A stretch of 64,000 bases of DNA from Diphasiastrum complanatum. Its lineage: Eukaryota > Streptophyta > Lycopodiopsida > Lycopodiales > Lycopodiaceae. Positions 45,392 through 56,577 of the stretch are shown here, in pieces. Within the stretch, counting starts at the first letter, position 1. Each line of letters opens with the position of its first letter. The notes beneath the pieces were generated by a model. That model worked only from the letters and a program-made list of their open reading frames with translations, made no database searches and had not been told where the DNA came from. The translations under genes were made by a program, and so were the position numbers. The stretch spans positions 3,566,620-3,630,619 of the forward strand of contig CM055097.1 of NCBI GenBank assembly GCA_029204225.1, in the 5' to 3' direction.

Positions 45392-45639
45392 CGATTCGCC
45401 ATACTAGAGTATTTAATCAACGCGCGCCTATTTGATCTGTTCTTGTGAAGCACTTGTCCACTCGCATGGTCGGCTCTTTCAAAATACTCTGCCTTATGAA
45501 AATGTTCTGAATGAACAATTATCTCAAAAGAAAAAATTTCATCTTTACGGTGCTTAAATAGGACGAGAGACTGTAATAATTGCCCTTGTACACGTTTTTC
45601 AATGATGTCCATTTAATATTTGTTTATTATTTGTTTAAT

Positions 45640-45787
45640 GATGATTCGGTGAGGCTAGGATAGACTATTTAATGTATTCCGACACAGGTACAAATTTTAG
45701 GATCAGGGCTAACGATGATTCGTAGAATCTAGTGATAGACTATTTAATGTATTTCGGCGTAGGTACAAATTTGTCTCACTATAAATA
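45640..45787 (+). promoter_or_regulatory. Duplicated promoter segment with TATA box
   Basis: A ~60 bp segment containing GACTATTTAATGTATT occurs at 45640-45698 and again at 45712-45772 (period about 72). It is followed by TATAAATA at 45780-45787, 88 bases before the ATG of the small ORF at 45875. Confidence 0.5.
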
Positions 45788-45874
45788 TGGGCACCACTTT
45801 TCATATTTCGATTCCGTGATCTTTTATTCTGAACTCCCTCGTCATTTTGTTTTCTTTCTTTCTTGCGATATCAA

Positions 45875-46144
45875 ATGACTTCAGATTATCAGAAAACTCT
45901 CCCTCGTTCTATAATCCTCTCTGATTCTCTTCCATTTGCATCTCCTGTTAATCAATTAACTCTACTCGATGTTCCCTTGTACTTTATAAATAATGAGAGT
46001 TATATTTCATTTAATGATATAGAAGATGTTTTGAATTTGAGAGAGGATGAAATCCCCTTGATTTTTGCACAAAATTTATCAGAATATGCTGGAGATCAGC
46101 CAGAAGCCCATTGTAGATGTTCTTCAAATAATTTGGCTGTCTAA
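45875..46144 (+). CDS. Small unrecognised ORF (89 codons)
   Basis: Starts MTSDYQKTLPRSIILSDSLP and contains QLTLLDVPLYFINNESYISF, NDIEDVLNLREDEIPLIFAQ, NLSEYAGDQ, ending in a Cys/Ser-rich tail (EAHCRCSSNNLAV). The middle looks like a compact alpha/beta domain. A TATA box and a duplicated upstream segment precede it at a normal distance, which supports a real start at 45875 rather than the upstream in-frame TTG. It is divergent to the H3-like gene, with the paired-box array between them. The product is unknown; it may be only the first exon of a longer gene. Confidence 0.45.
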   Translation: MTSDYQKTLPRSIILSDSLPFASPVNQLTLLDVPLYFINNESYISFNDIEDVLNLREDEIPLIFAQNLSEYAGDQPEAHCRCSSNNLAV

Positions 46145-46590
46145 GTTTGGGATTCCTATAGGTATCAGATGAGCAGACATAGATCCAAAATTGGTTTCAC
46201 CTGACCCTAGATCGATGATCAATAAACATGCAGGAAGAATCATGAAATAGAAATTAGTCATTCACCAAGGAGGCAATTGTGGGCTTAATTTCCAACACAA
46301 ATACTTAAGCTCCCATATTTCTTTGCAAAATAAGTTGCATGATGAAGAAGGATGTGCTACAAATAATAGTTTTGATTAGTTACATTAGTAGAAAAAAAAA
46401 AAATAAGCCTGAATGAGATAAGTATTAGATAATGATATAGATTAGCACCATTGAATGAGTAACTTTGTCTTTTCTCCAACAATCATGTACAAATTTTACA
46501 AATGTGGTGCAATGAGTTTGCAAAGTTCTCAAATCTTCCGATGATAGGTTTTCTTTCCTGATAACACCTATGAGTTTGTCTAAGTTGGTC
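46145..46590. other. No gene seen
   Basis: AT-rich spacer between the small ORF and the A4 LTR. Confidence 0.4.
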
Positions 46591-47554
46591 TCTAGAACAA
46601 CTGATCAAACAGATCTTGATTTTACTAACAAAGCGCGTAGTTTACTTGAGAAAGGATGAGAAAGAAACGAACGCGAACTCGAAACATTTCTATTTGTGAC
46701 CACCTTGAAAGATTTGCGAAGAATTCACAAAATTTGTCTTGTAGTCAACTCGAAAGATTCTTGAAAGATTCGCGAAACAGTTTCTTGTTGAAGCTCATGG
46801 CTTTCTAGTTGAAGCTCAAAATATTCACGAACAAAATGTTGTCACGAAATTTTTTGTTTCTTGTTCAAGTCTCAGATGTCGCGAACAATTCACGAAATCT
46901 TCTGGACTGTTCTTCAAGCTCACCTGTCGCGAAACTATCTCGAACAATTCGCAAAATATTCTAGATTTCTTCTTCAAGCTCAAGAATTGTCATCTGTCGT
47001 GAACAATTCGCAAAAGATGAAAATGTCACGAAGATAAGTGACGCGAACAATTCACAAAACACGAATCTGAGACGAAGAGATAAACTGTCGCGAATAGAAT
47101 TTATTCGACCCTGGAAACAGAGCGTCTATTTGAATATTCACCATCGTAAACGGTTAGATATCTACTGTTACAACATTAAAAGGCCAAAAGACCTATAAAT
47201 AAAAGGCAAAAGACTTGTCATGTAACAATATAAATACAGTTGCACTACTCGTTGTAGCTCACTCACTCAATCAGAGACACAACAGCGAGATAAGACAACA
47301 AGAGATGTGTATTGATGAATCAGATCCAGAGTTATAAAAATCATTTTTGATCAATAATTTTTTATTGTCTTAACTATCTTAAGTTGTCTCTTACTTTTGC
47401 ATATAATTTTCGCACGCATATTCAATCAGAACAAATACTATTCTATTAGTACATAGATCAGATAAAATCACGATTGAAGACATTGATATTAGTTTGATTT
47501 ATTCAGACTTGCATCGTGTTCTCTGTGGAAGAATAATTACTATTTTTTCCTACA
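46591..47554 (+). repeat. 5' LTR of A4
   Basis: 964 bp. Start set by alignment of CTGATCAAACAGATCTTGAT with the 3' LTR; it begins TC where the 3' LTR has TG. Ends CTACA one base before the primer site. Rich in repeated TCGCGAACAATTC words (46867-47095). Confidence 0.87.
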
Positions 47555-47555
47555 G

Positions 47556-47567
47556 TGGTATCAGAGC
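47556..47567 (+). promoter_or_regulatory. tRNA-iMet primer-binding site of A4
   Basis: TGGTATCAGAGC, one base after the LTR end. Confidence 0.9.
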
Positions 47568-47670
47568 CTACGGAATTAAAGTTGATACAGTGGTATCTTC
47601 ACATCACTCTTATCATTCTTCATACATCCATCAGTAAGCCGCTATTTGGAGATTATTCAGAATTAAAAGA

Positions 47671-48680
47671 TGTCGTCGATCACCAATATTCAAGCTAAGA
47701 TCACTACAATTTTGGACCCAGAAGGTTTAATTGATTTGAAAATTAAAGACTTCACTCTTGTTGATGGGTGAAGGTCTATGGCAATGGGTAGAACCAATTG
47801 AGGAAAAACCAGAAGCTACTCCTGGCAAAGAACTTCGAGAATGGAGTTTAAAAAATGACAAAGCTATAGCAATTATTGCATCTTCAGTGCATGACAGTAT
47901 AATGTTGGATCTTACATCAATTTCAAACACAAAGGATTTATGGGAGGAATTGCAAACCAAGAATGAGACTCGATCTCGTAATCAGATCATGTTCTTGGAA
48001 GACCAATTAACTTACCTATAGTGGGATGACAAAGACCTGAACACATTCGTGCGAAGGATTAAAGATCTGTTCATTTCCTTGCAGAATTCTGGTGCAAAAA
48101 ATACAATTTCTAAGGAAAAACATCTTAGTTATTTTCTTTGAGCCCTACCCAGGTCATTCCACACAACAAGAACCTTATTGGCGAAAGATGCGACAATGAC
48201 ACTTCAAAAGACAATAGACGAGGTAAAGGAGGAAGTAGAAGCTTGTGAACGCTATGACGACAATGGTGATTCAGAAAATGCTCTATTTACTCAGAAGAAT
48301 AAATCTTCTAAGAAGTCTAAGTTTAAGAGGGAGTCATCTAAGAAGAATGAATCTAAGACTAATGAACAACAATCTGGAAAACAACAGAATTCTGGTAATA
48401 AAAAGATATGCAATAGATGCAAAAGATCAAGTCACATAGAAGAAAAGTGTTGGCTAAATCCAAAGATTTAATGCATTCATTGTCATAAACGGGGTCATGC
48501 AACAATATATTGTTATTAGAATCCCAAAAACAAAAAGGAGCAGAATCGAAGTGAACCTTTAGATTCAAACTATGTCGAAGACAAAGCAGAATGCTCCAAA
48601 GCAGCAGAAGACAGGGCAACAAAGAACTTAGCAGCTTATGTTTGTACTGATCTATGTTGTTCATCTAATTCAATTTGAGA
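47671..48680 (+). pseudogene. A4 gag
   Basis: MSSITNIQAKITTILDPEGL, a frameshift near 47750, then WVEPIEEKPEATPGKELREW, SIMLDLTSISNTKDLWEELQ, NQIMFLEDQLTYL. Stops lie at 48019-48021, about 48140 and 48469. Two zinc knuckles are intact in sequence: CNRCKRSSHIEEKC and CIHCHKRGHATIYC. A1 has lost one of these cysteines. Confidence 0.9.
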
Positions 48681-49951
48681 AGTAGTACTTGATTCGGGAG
48701 CCACCTCACATTTTGTTTCCTCGAAACAAATTTTGTCTAAGTACAAAAAGATGAACCATTCAAGATTCACTATACTTGGAGGCGGTTCTAAACACGTGGT
48801 TGATGGAACTGGTGTATTATGGCTAGACACGAATCAGGGAGACAAGAAACTGGAGGAAGTTCTCTATGTCCCTACTCTTGATAAAGATCTTCTATCTGTA
48901 GCTAAGATAGTTGATACAAGCATATCAGTAACCTTCACGAAGAACTCTTATAAACTGTTCGAGGAAAATTCTGATAACCTGGTTGCTAAAGGCAATAGAG
49001 AAGGATATTTATATCACCTGAACATTCGAACAAGAATCGAACAAGTCAATCAAACTCATGAATCAACAGATGTATTGTGGCACAAAAGGCTATGTCACAT
49101 GAACATGGAAGCCTTTTACCAAGCCAAAAAAAAGTCAGAGAATTCAAGGAGTCGAAATCAAAAGTAAAGATATTTGAACTACCTGCAAATCTTGTCTTAA
49201 AGGCAAGATGTCTAGAACAGCTTTCAGTAAGGATGTTTATAAAGCAGCTAAGGTACTTGAAATTGTGCATTCAGATATTTGTGGACCATTCAGAGTAATA
49301 TCGTTGGGTGATGCAAAGTACTTCATTATGCTTATTGATGACTTCAGCAAGTTCACTATAGTATACTTTATTCGTACCAAATTTGAAGCTTTCGAGAAAT
49401 TCGTTGAGTATACGAATTGGGCTGAGAAACAGCCATGCAATAAGCTGAAGCAAATTCGCACAGATCGTGGAGGTGAGTACATTTTCAATGAATTCAAAGC
49501 TTACTGTATTGATGCTGCAAGGTGTATGATGGCTCATGCAAAAGCACCAAAACAGTTGTGGGCAGAAGTAGTGGCTACATCAAATTATCTTCAGAATTGT
49601 ATTCAGAAATCTCGAATACCGGATAAAACTCCTCATGAGATATGGTGGAAGACAAAGCCAAATCTTGCACATGTTCGAACATTTGGATGCACAATGTATA
49701 TGCACATACCAGATAAGCTGAGAAAGAAACTCGATGAAAAGACAAAACAAGGTTTTCTGGTAGGAATCGAATCACATTTGTCATATTATCGTGTTTATAT
49801 ACCCAAAACTGGCAAGATAAAAGTTGTTCGAGATGTTAAGTTGTTCGACAGTGATCTAGTCGGCTATGAAATTCTCAAAAATCATTATGAGCTACCAACG
49901 ACAACAATAGATAAACAAGCAAAAGATGAAAGAGAATTACCAGTTTCATAG
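48681..49951 (+). pseudogene. A4 protease and integrase, catalytic Glu deleted
   Basis: Protease LDSGATSHFVSSKQ at about 48690 and EVLYVPTLDKDLLSVAKI. Pre-integrase VLWHKRLCHMNMEAFYQ. After a frameshift near 49140, the integrase frame 49208-49951 reads VLEIVHSDICGPFRVISLGD (first Asp), IRTDRGGEYIFNEFKAYC (second Asp), then jumps to DAARCMMAHAKAPKQLW. Compared with A1, about 30 residues containing the NGVVEQKNR segment with the catalytic Glu are missing, in frame. The C-terminal part (RKKLDEKTKQGFLVGIES) is intact. The enzyme could not integrate. Confidence 0.9.
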
Positions 49952-49999
49952 AGAGGTGAAAATCGAGCAGACTCGAATCGCCAGTTCGAATTCCAACAG

Positions 50000-51720
50000 A
50001 AAAGCTCGAATCAAAATTGAACTTGAAACCTGCAGAATTGAACTCGAAACCACCTGTGAGAAGATATGATAGACAAAGAAAACCACCAGAAAGGTATGGT
50101 CATGATGTTTTTAATATAGCCATCGAGTTTTGTGGATTCTCTGACGAACCTCAAACATTCAAGGAAGCTGTAGATGGGCCAGAAAAAGATCACTGAATTC
50201 AGACAATGGAGGACGAAATGTCATCCATGTATAAGAACAATGCATGGACACTTGCACCTATACCTGATGGCAGAAAACCAGTCAAGTGCAAGTGGATCTA
50301 CAAGATCAAAACAGGTCCTGATGAAAAAAACATCAGATACAAGGCAAGGTTAGTTGCTAAAGGATTTTCACAGAAGTATGGGATCGACTGCACTGATACT
50401 TTCTCACTGGTAGTCAAACATACATCAATTCGCTTGTTATTCGCGTATGCAGTGGCTCATGATCTGAAAATCTATATTGTGGATGAGAAAATTGCTTTCC
50501 TGCACGCAGAACTAGAAGAAGACTTATTCATGGACCAACCACTTGGTTTTGTAAGCCAAGAAAATCCAGAATGTGAATGTCACATGAATAAAAGCATTTA
50601 TCGTCTGAAACAAGCAGCAAGACAATGGTATAGAAAGAAAGACGAAGCACTAAGTTTCTTAGGCTTCAAACCTCTATTTGCTGAATCAAATGTCTATATC
50701 AAGCATGTCCAAAATGAAATAATCATTCTAGTTGTCTATGTTGATGACACGCTTATCTTCTCAAAAAGAGATAAGTTAATTTCAAATGTCTTCTCAAGAA
50801 GAGATAAGTTAATTTCAAATGTCAAAAGAGACATTTCTAAAATATTTGAGATCGCTAACCTAGGAGAAGCTAAAATCTATCTAGGCTTGCAGATCGTGAG
50901 AGACTTTGAAGGTGGTAAGTTGTATCTTCACCAACAAAAGTACACTCAAAAGACCATTGAAGACTTCAACATGCTTGAATGCAAAGGTGTCCATACTCCC
51001 ATGATACCTGGAACAATACTGAGCAAGGCAAATTGTTCGCAGATTGAATGGCCAAAACACCCTATCGTAGGCTGATTGAATCATTGTTATATCTAGCAGA
51101 CAACACTAGACCTGATATAGCATTTGCAGTATATAGGCTGAGCCAATATAATCAGAACCCAGGATCATTGCATTCGAAGTTGGCAAAAAGAGTACTACAA
51201 TATCTCCAAGAAATGAAAGACTATGGATTGTATTATTCGAAGGAAGCTGGATTTCATATCGAATCTTACAATGACGCAAGCTGGGCATCCATAAAGGATG
51301 ATAGCAAAAATATTTCAGAAGGTTGTACTCTAGCATCTGGCACAACCATACTCTGGATAAGCAAGAAGCAAATATCAGTAGCTCAAATCTTTTTGTGAAG
51401 CGAAATATGTAGCAGCAGCCAAGATGGCAAATGAGCTGATGCGGATTAAACAGAAATTGGAAGGATTTGATGAATCTAGTTCTGAACTTTATGTCTTGTT
51501 AATGGATAACACTTCAGCAATCTATCTTACGAAAGATCCTATATTTCACTGAAAAATGAAGCACATAGTTATCAAATATCATGTGATTCAAAACTTAGTC
51601 GAGAAGAAGATACTGAAGACAATCTTCATATGCACAGAGGAAATGACAGCTGATATCTTTACAAAGCCACTCAATAAGGCTTTGTTTGAGAAACAGCGAA
51701 GAAGATTGGGGTTAAACCAA
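50000..51720 (+). pseudogene. A4 reverse transcriptase and RNase H
   Basis: Long open frame 50206-51075: RYKARLVAKGFSQKYGIDCT, SIYRLKQAARQWYRKKDEAL, catalytic VVYVDDTLIFSK. An 11-residue unit (FSKRDKLISNV) is directly repeated after it (50758-50823). A frameshift near 51050 follows, then LLYLADNTRPDIAFAVYRLS and RNase H YNDASWASIKDDSKNISEGC, another shift near 51390, FCEAKYVAAAKMANEL, a TGA near 51550, and the end MTADIFTKPLNKALFEKQRR. RT could be nearly intact at protein level apart from the insertion, but upstream breaks make it unlikely to be made. Confidence 0.9.
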
Positions 51721-51740
51721 CTGCCACTTTGAGAGGGAGC

Positions 51741-52178
51741 TGTAGAATGACTGATCAAACAGATCTTGATTCTATTAGCAAAGCACGCAATTTACTTGAC
51801 AAAGGATGAGAAAGAAATGAACGTGAACTTGAAACATTTCTATTCGTGACCATCTCAAAAGATTCGGAAAGAATTCACAAAATTTGTATTGCAGTCAACT
51901 CGAAAGATTCACGAAACAGTTTCTTGTAGAAGCTCGTGCTCAAAAGATTCGCGAACAGAATCTTGTTGTGAAACTTTCTGTTTCTTGTTCAAGCCTCAAA
52001 TGTCGCGAATGTGCACTACTCGTTGTAACTCACTCACTCAATCAGAGATACAACAACGAGATAAGACAACAAGAGATGTATATTGATGAATCAGATTCAG
52101 AGGTATAGAAATTCGTTTTTGATCAATAGTTTCTTATTGTCTAAACTATCTTAAGTTGTCTCTTACTTCCGCAAATTT
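51741..52178 (+). repeat. 3' LTR of A4, internally deleted and clipped
   Basis: Begins TGTAGAATGACTGATCAAAC. At about 52008, after TCAAATGTCGCGAAT, it jumps to TGCACTACTCGTTGTA, skipping a few hundred bases present in the 5' LTR, and it ends after CTCTTACTTCCGCAAA. The end is followed by T-rich unrelated DNA. Confidence 0.8.
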
Positions 52179-52189
52179 TTTTTTTAGAT

Positions 52190-53172
52190 GTTCTTTTTAC
52201 TATTTTAGCATTTTTTAATATATTAAAATGGTTTTTTTTTTTAATTTTTGGTTACTACAACCTTGGGGCGCTAAGACTAAACCCACCATGATTCACCTTA
52301 CCAAATGGTGGTACAACCCCAATGAGTCCATGGAGTCAGGAGCGGACCTAGCATTGTGAGGGAAAAGTGGGCAAAACCACTTCAGACCTTTGTAATGAAA
52401 AACCATTGAAAACCAACCTTTGCATGACTGGTAGCAGCTTCAGGGTATAGTCCTAGACCTGCATAGAAGCTTGTGAGAGTTTCTTCCCAGTAGATTTTGA
52501 AAAATTAGAGAAAAACTCATAAAAATCCTAAAATCCCTTGGAAAAAAAAAAAATTCAAAGCTCAAAGCTCAAAATGAACCTTTGCAGAGATTTTTGAAGT
52601 TCCATCTCACTGAGACAAGGACACAAAGAAGTCTACGGGAGTTGGTTCTCAAAAAAAGTGCCTCTACGAGGTTCCCAAGATCAGAACGGCAAAAAACGAA
52701 GGCGGAACCCTCGCAAACATCAAAATTTGCAATTCCAATAAGAAGTAACCTTCGTAGAGAATTCTAAAGTTCCATTTCATTGAGACAAGGACACATAAGA
52801 GCCTGCAAGAGTTAGTTAGATTGCAGTGAGTTGAAAGATGGATTTAAGTGCTTAAAAATCACTAAAATCATCAGATCTAGTGAATTCTAATAGAAGTAAT
52901 ATTCACAGACCATCCCATTGTCTTCAAAATGTCATTTTCCATCAGTGATGAAGTCTGCAAGAGTTAGTTTGAGATATTGAATGATCTATGAGCAAAAAAG
53001 TGGTTTTGGACCCTCGTAGACATCAATAACTTTCAAATATTTGAGAAAGAACTCTCTCCACTTTGAACAGAGTCAGGTCCATATCAAATCCAACTCCTAA
53101 GAAGCCTACAAGGGTTAGATCTTAGTAGAGTTGTAGCCGCACAAATCGAGGCAGAAGCAGAACCAACAACAA
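52190..53172. repeat. Degenerate tandem repeat, period ~150-170 bp
   Basis: A phrase of the type AACCTTTGCAGAGATTTTTG followed ~50 bases later by CCTGCAAGAGTTAGTT recurs near 52412, 52575, 52747, 52894 and 53047. It probably forms the untranslated leader of the gag element to its right. Confidence 0.6.
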
Positions 53173-54063
53173 TGGATCCAATGGGGCAACATGTACCTGT
53201 CACACCCTTGCAAGTAGTTTGGAGGGCACCTCATCTTTAAATGCCCAAATATGATGGATCATCAGATCCTATTAGGTTTCTCCAAATCTACAAACAAGCA
53301 TGCGAGATTTATGCGAGCGGACACCGGTGGAAAAATTGATGTTGTTTCTTATGTCTCTAGTAGCTGCAGTCTAAGACTAGTTTTTCAACCTATCAGAAGA
53401 AGAAAAATACACTTGGTAAGGGGTTAAGTGGTTCTCATCACGCGCTTTAAATTGAGGAAGTTCCTGGAAGATCATTTTCTCCTGTTGAGCAAAGTCAAGA
53501 TGGGAAAAAGATAAAGGGTCTGGGACTACATTGAATGGGTCAAACACCTAAGATCCGAATGCAACATAGCTCCTGATCATGTGGTTTCTCGTGGGATTAC
53601 CACACAGCATCAAAAGAGAACTCAAACAAAGGGAGCAGTATGCCATGTTGCAGAAACCAATGGAAGATGCCATCAGAGAAGAGAATGAAGGCTTAGATGA
53701 TGAATTTTATCAAACCGTCCATAATCCAACTCCCTCAATAGCATCAACCTCCAACGCTTCCAATAATGTATCAACAGATCTGCTGATGAAACAGATGACA
53801 AAGTTACACAAGCAGCAGATGGAACATTTGAGGCACAGTTTGATAAAAAAATTGAAGGCCTTACAGGCAATGGTAGCACCAACTCGAATCCACCAGAACA
53901 AAACCAGCTGTAGTATCCCCGAAGAGATAACAAATGATGTCCGGTTTGTACACAGAACCACACTGCCAACGAGTGTCTAGTTTTGAGGCAAAATTTCAAG
54001 CTGACACAACGGTATTGCCATTTGTGCAATGCTTCATCGCACAAAACAGTGTTCTGCCCATTC
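53173..54063 (+). pseudogene. Ty3/gypsy-type gag
   Basis: ATG 53173: MDPMGQHVPVTPLQVVWRAP, PKYDGSSDPIRFLQIYKQAC (retrotransposon gag pattern), several stops, then GLPHSIKRELKQREQ. In a third frame, two zinc knuckles lie at 53938-54063: CPVCTQNHTANEC and CHLCNASSHKTVFC, both complete CCHC sets. The frame changes at least three times. Related to the minus-strand gag at 6350-6680. No protease, RT or integrase follows before the LTR. Confidence 0.75.
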
Positions 54064-54263
54064 AACCCCATAATCATATAGTAGACGAGAAATCAATATC
54101 AAACCTCTTATCATTATCACCAGGGAGCACCAAATGCGGCACCGCGTTATGGAGGGCCAGTGAATCAGCAGCACATGGCTTTACCTACACCACCAGGGCC
54201 AGCTAACAACCAAGCGGCTCATGTAAAGACAACATTCCAACGCCACCCACATTCAAAGCTGTG

Positions 54264-55189
54264 ATGGCTAGTTCTAGCCAAGACAAAGACAAGCAAGCAG
54301 TGGGGATGGAAGTTCAAGATCAAGCAGAGGGCAGTGGACAAGACCATGGCCCAAATACCAACCCATCAACGGATCAGAGCCCAAGCCAAGAGGAGTGTCC
54401 AACATCACCATCTCAAAGCTCTCGATCTATCTCTACTAGCTATGCCTTTCACCGACCAAAGTCTGTAGAGAATAAAATCAACGACTTTTTAGTCCAACAT
54501 CCCTATGAGTCTTCATGCGGCGGCTGGTAGGTGTCTTTTCACCCCAAACAATCAAGGGCAACGAGCTGAAGTACCTTCTAGTACTCCAACCACAATCGAA
54601 GTGGCGCCATCAATTATTTGAAAGCGATTCTACGGCCATCAGGGCATACGTCACAAGTCCACAACAACAACCGGTGAACCCGCACTTCCTCCCCATCACA
54701 CGACGATCCAAATGGGCGGAGTGTGGGACACCTTTGAATAAGATCACAATTAACATCTTGAAGCGGCCAAAATTCCGCTCAGAGAATGGATGGGAAACGG
54801 ATGTAGATGCCAAGAGGGCTCTAATCCAGTTTTCAAAAAAGCATCTCCACTGTACTAACCCCACCTTCCTCGTGACCGCAACATTTGCCCGAGACTTAGA
54901 ATTTATGATGGAAATCACTACGAAATGGGATGACGTTTTGCCTCCCTTATTTTTTGATCCTAATATAGCCCTAGCTTCAGAAAAAGTTGAAGATCAACTG
55001 CCAGTGGCTCGAGTGCACTATAGAGCAACCTTACTAGGCGATCCTTGGACAACCAAATTTCAAGTGTGGATGGACCAATTTTGGCTCACAGGCATCCACA
55101 AGTCCTTCTTAACCTCCAAGGACAACTTTATGGAGGAAGTTACCGACTACATTATCCAACAACGACGAGCAAAACGGGCACTCTACTAA
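54264..55189 (+). pseudogene. Unrecognised ORF between gag and 3' LTR
   Basis: Two overlapping frames (54264-54530 and 54515-55189) probably form one protein split by a frameshift near 54520. The first part is Ser/Gln/Asp-rich and disordered (KQAVGMEVQDQAEGSGQDHG), followed by STSYAFHRPKSVENKINDFL. The second part is globular: KWRHQLFESDSTAIRAYVTS, LLGDPWTTKFQVWMDQFWLT, NFMEEVTDYIIQQRRAKRAL. It ends 45 bp before the LTR start. It is not protease, RT, RNase H or integrase by any motif I know. Being inside a gag-containing element, it may be an accessory ORF of a non-autonomous family or an envelope-position protein without a visible membrane segment. Confidence 0.55.
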
Positions 55190-55234
55190 ACACCATAGTG
55201 CCGAGGGACTAGCACTACTTCAGGTCGGAGGCCC

Positions 55235-55973
<739 letters not shown>

Positions 55974-56099
55974 ATGTATGAACAACTGATTTATACTAAG
56001 TGATTAGGTCGTCAAATGCGATTGCCAGTTGGTTGGTGTCCGCTGGCATTCATCCAGTTCTTTTCAGAAGTTGCTTGTCGATAAGCGGTGACAATTGGC

Positions 56100-56460
56100 T
56101 GTAAATAGTTTGTCTGCATAAATGAATGTTAACTGTCATTCTGCATAAATGAACGTAAACTGCCACTGGCAAAAATTGCGACACTGCATTTTTACTCGTG
56201 ATTTTTGACAGACGAAAAATGCAAAAAAGGTGACACTACATTTTTACACGTAATTCTTGACAGGCGAAAAATGCGAAAAAGGTGACACTGCATTTTTACA
56301 CATAATTCCTGACAGGCGAAAAAGGCGACACTTCATTTTTACATGTAATTCATGACATGTGAAAAATGCGAAAAAGTTGACACTGCACTTTTACACGAGA
56401 TTCCTGACAGGCGACACTGTCGGGTTTGTAGAGAGAGAAAATGCGACACTGTTGTCAAAC
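56100..56460. repeat. ~55 bp tandem repeats in an LTR-like segment
   Basis: A phrase of the type CATTTTTACACGTAATTCTT followed by GACAGGCGAAAAATGCGAAA recurs about five times between 56185 and 56420. The words GCGACACTG and TCTGCATAAATG are shared with the copia LTR at 17208 onward, so this is probably the LTR or leader upstream of the RT fragment that follows. Confidence 0.6.
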
Positions 56461-56577
56461 TTTGTGTATTTTTGCAGGCTATATAAAGACACGAGAAAAT
56501 CTACAGAACTGGAAAAACAGTTGGATAAAGATTAAAAACCGATTAGTCGATTAGTAGGAAAGAGAATAATCCAATAA

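Larger units (their letters stand above)
46591..52178 (+). mobile_element. Copia retrotransposon A4
   Basis: 5' LTR 46591-47554, primer site 47556-47567, gag, protease, integrase, RT, RNase H, purine tract 51731-51740, shortened 3' LTR 51741-52178. Coding sequence is related to A1-A3, but the LTR sequences are different, so this is a sister family. It has fewer stops than A1. Specific lesions: an integrase deletion, an RT tandem duplication and a 3' LTR deletion. Confidence 0.92.

Noticed and set aside
45106..45612. 168-codon minus-strand ORF with a repeated FSTWTTR phrase
   Set aside because: The repetition comes from the paired-box tandem array read in one frame. No domain, and the codons follow the DNA repeat.
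45875..46144. Bro-N/KilA-N viral DNA-binding domain in the small ORF
   Set aside because: Only a loose resemblance of the hydrophobic pattern; no diagnostic residues that I can confirm.
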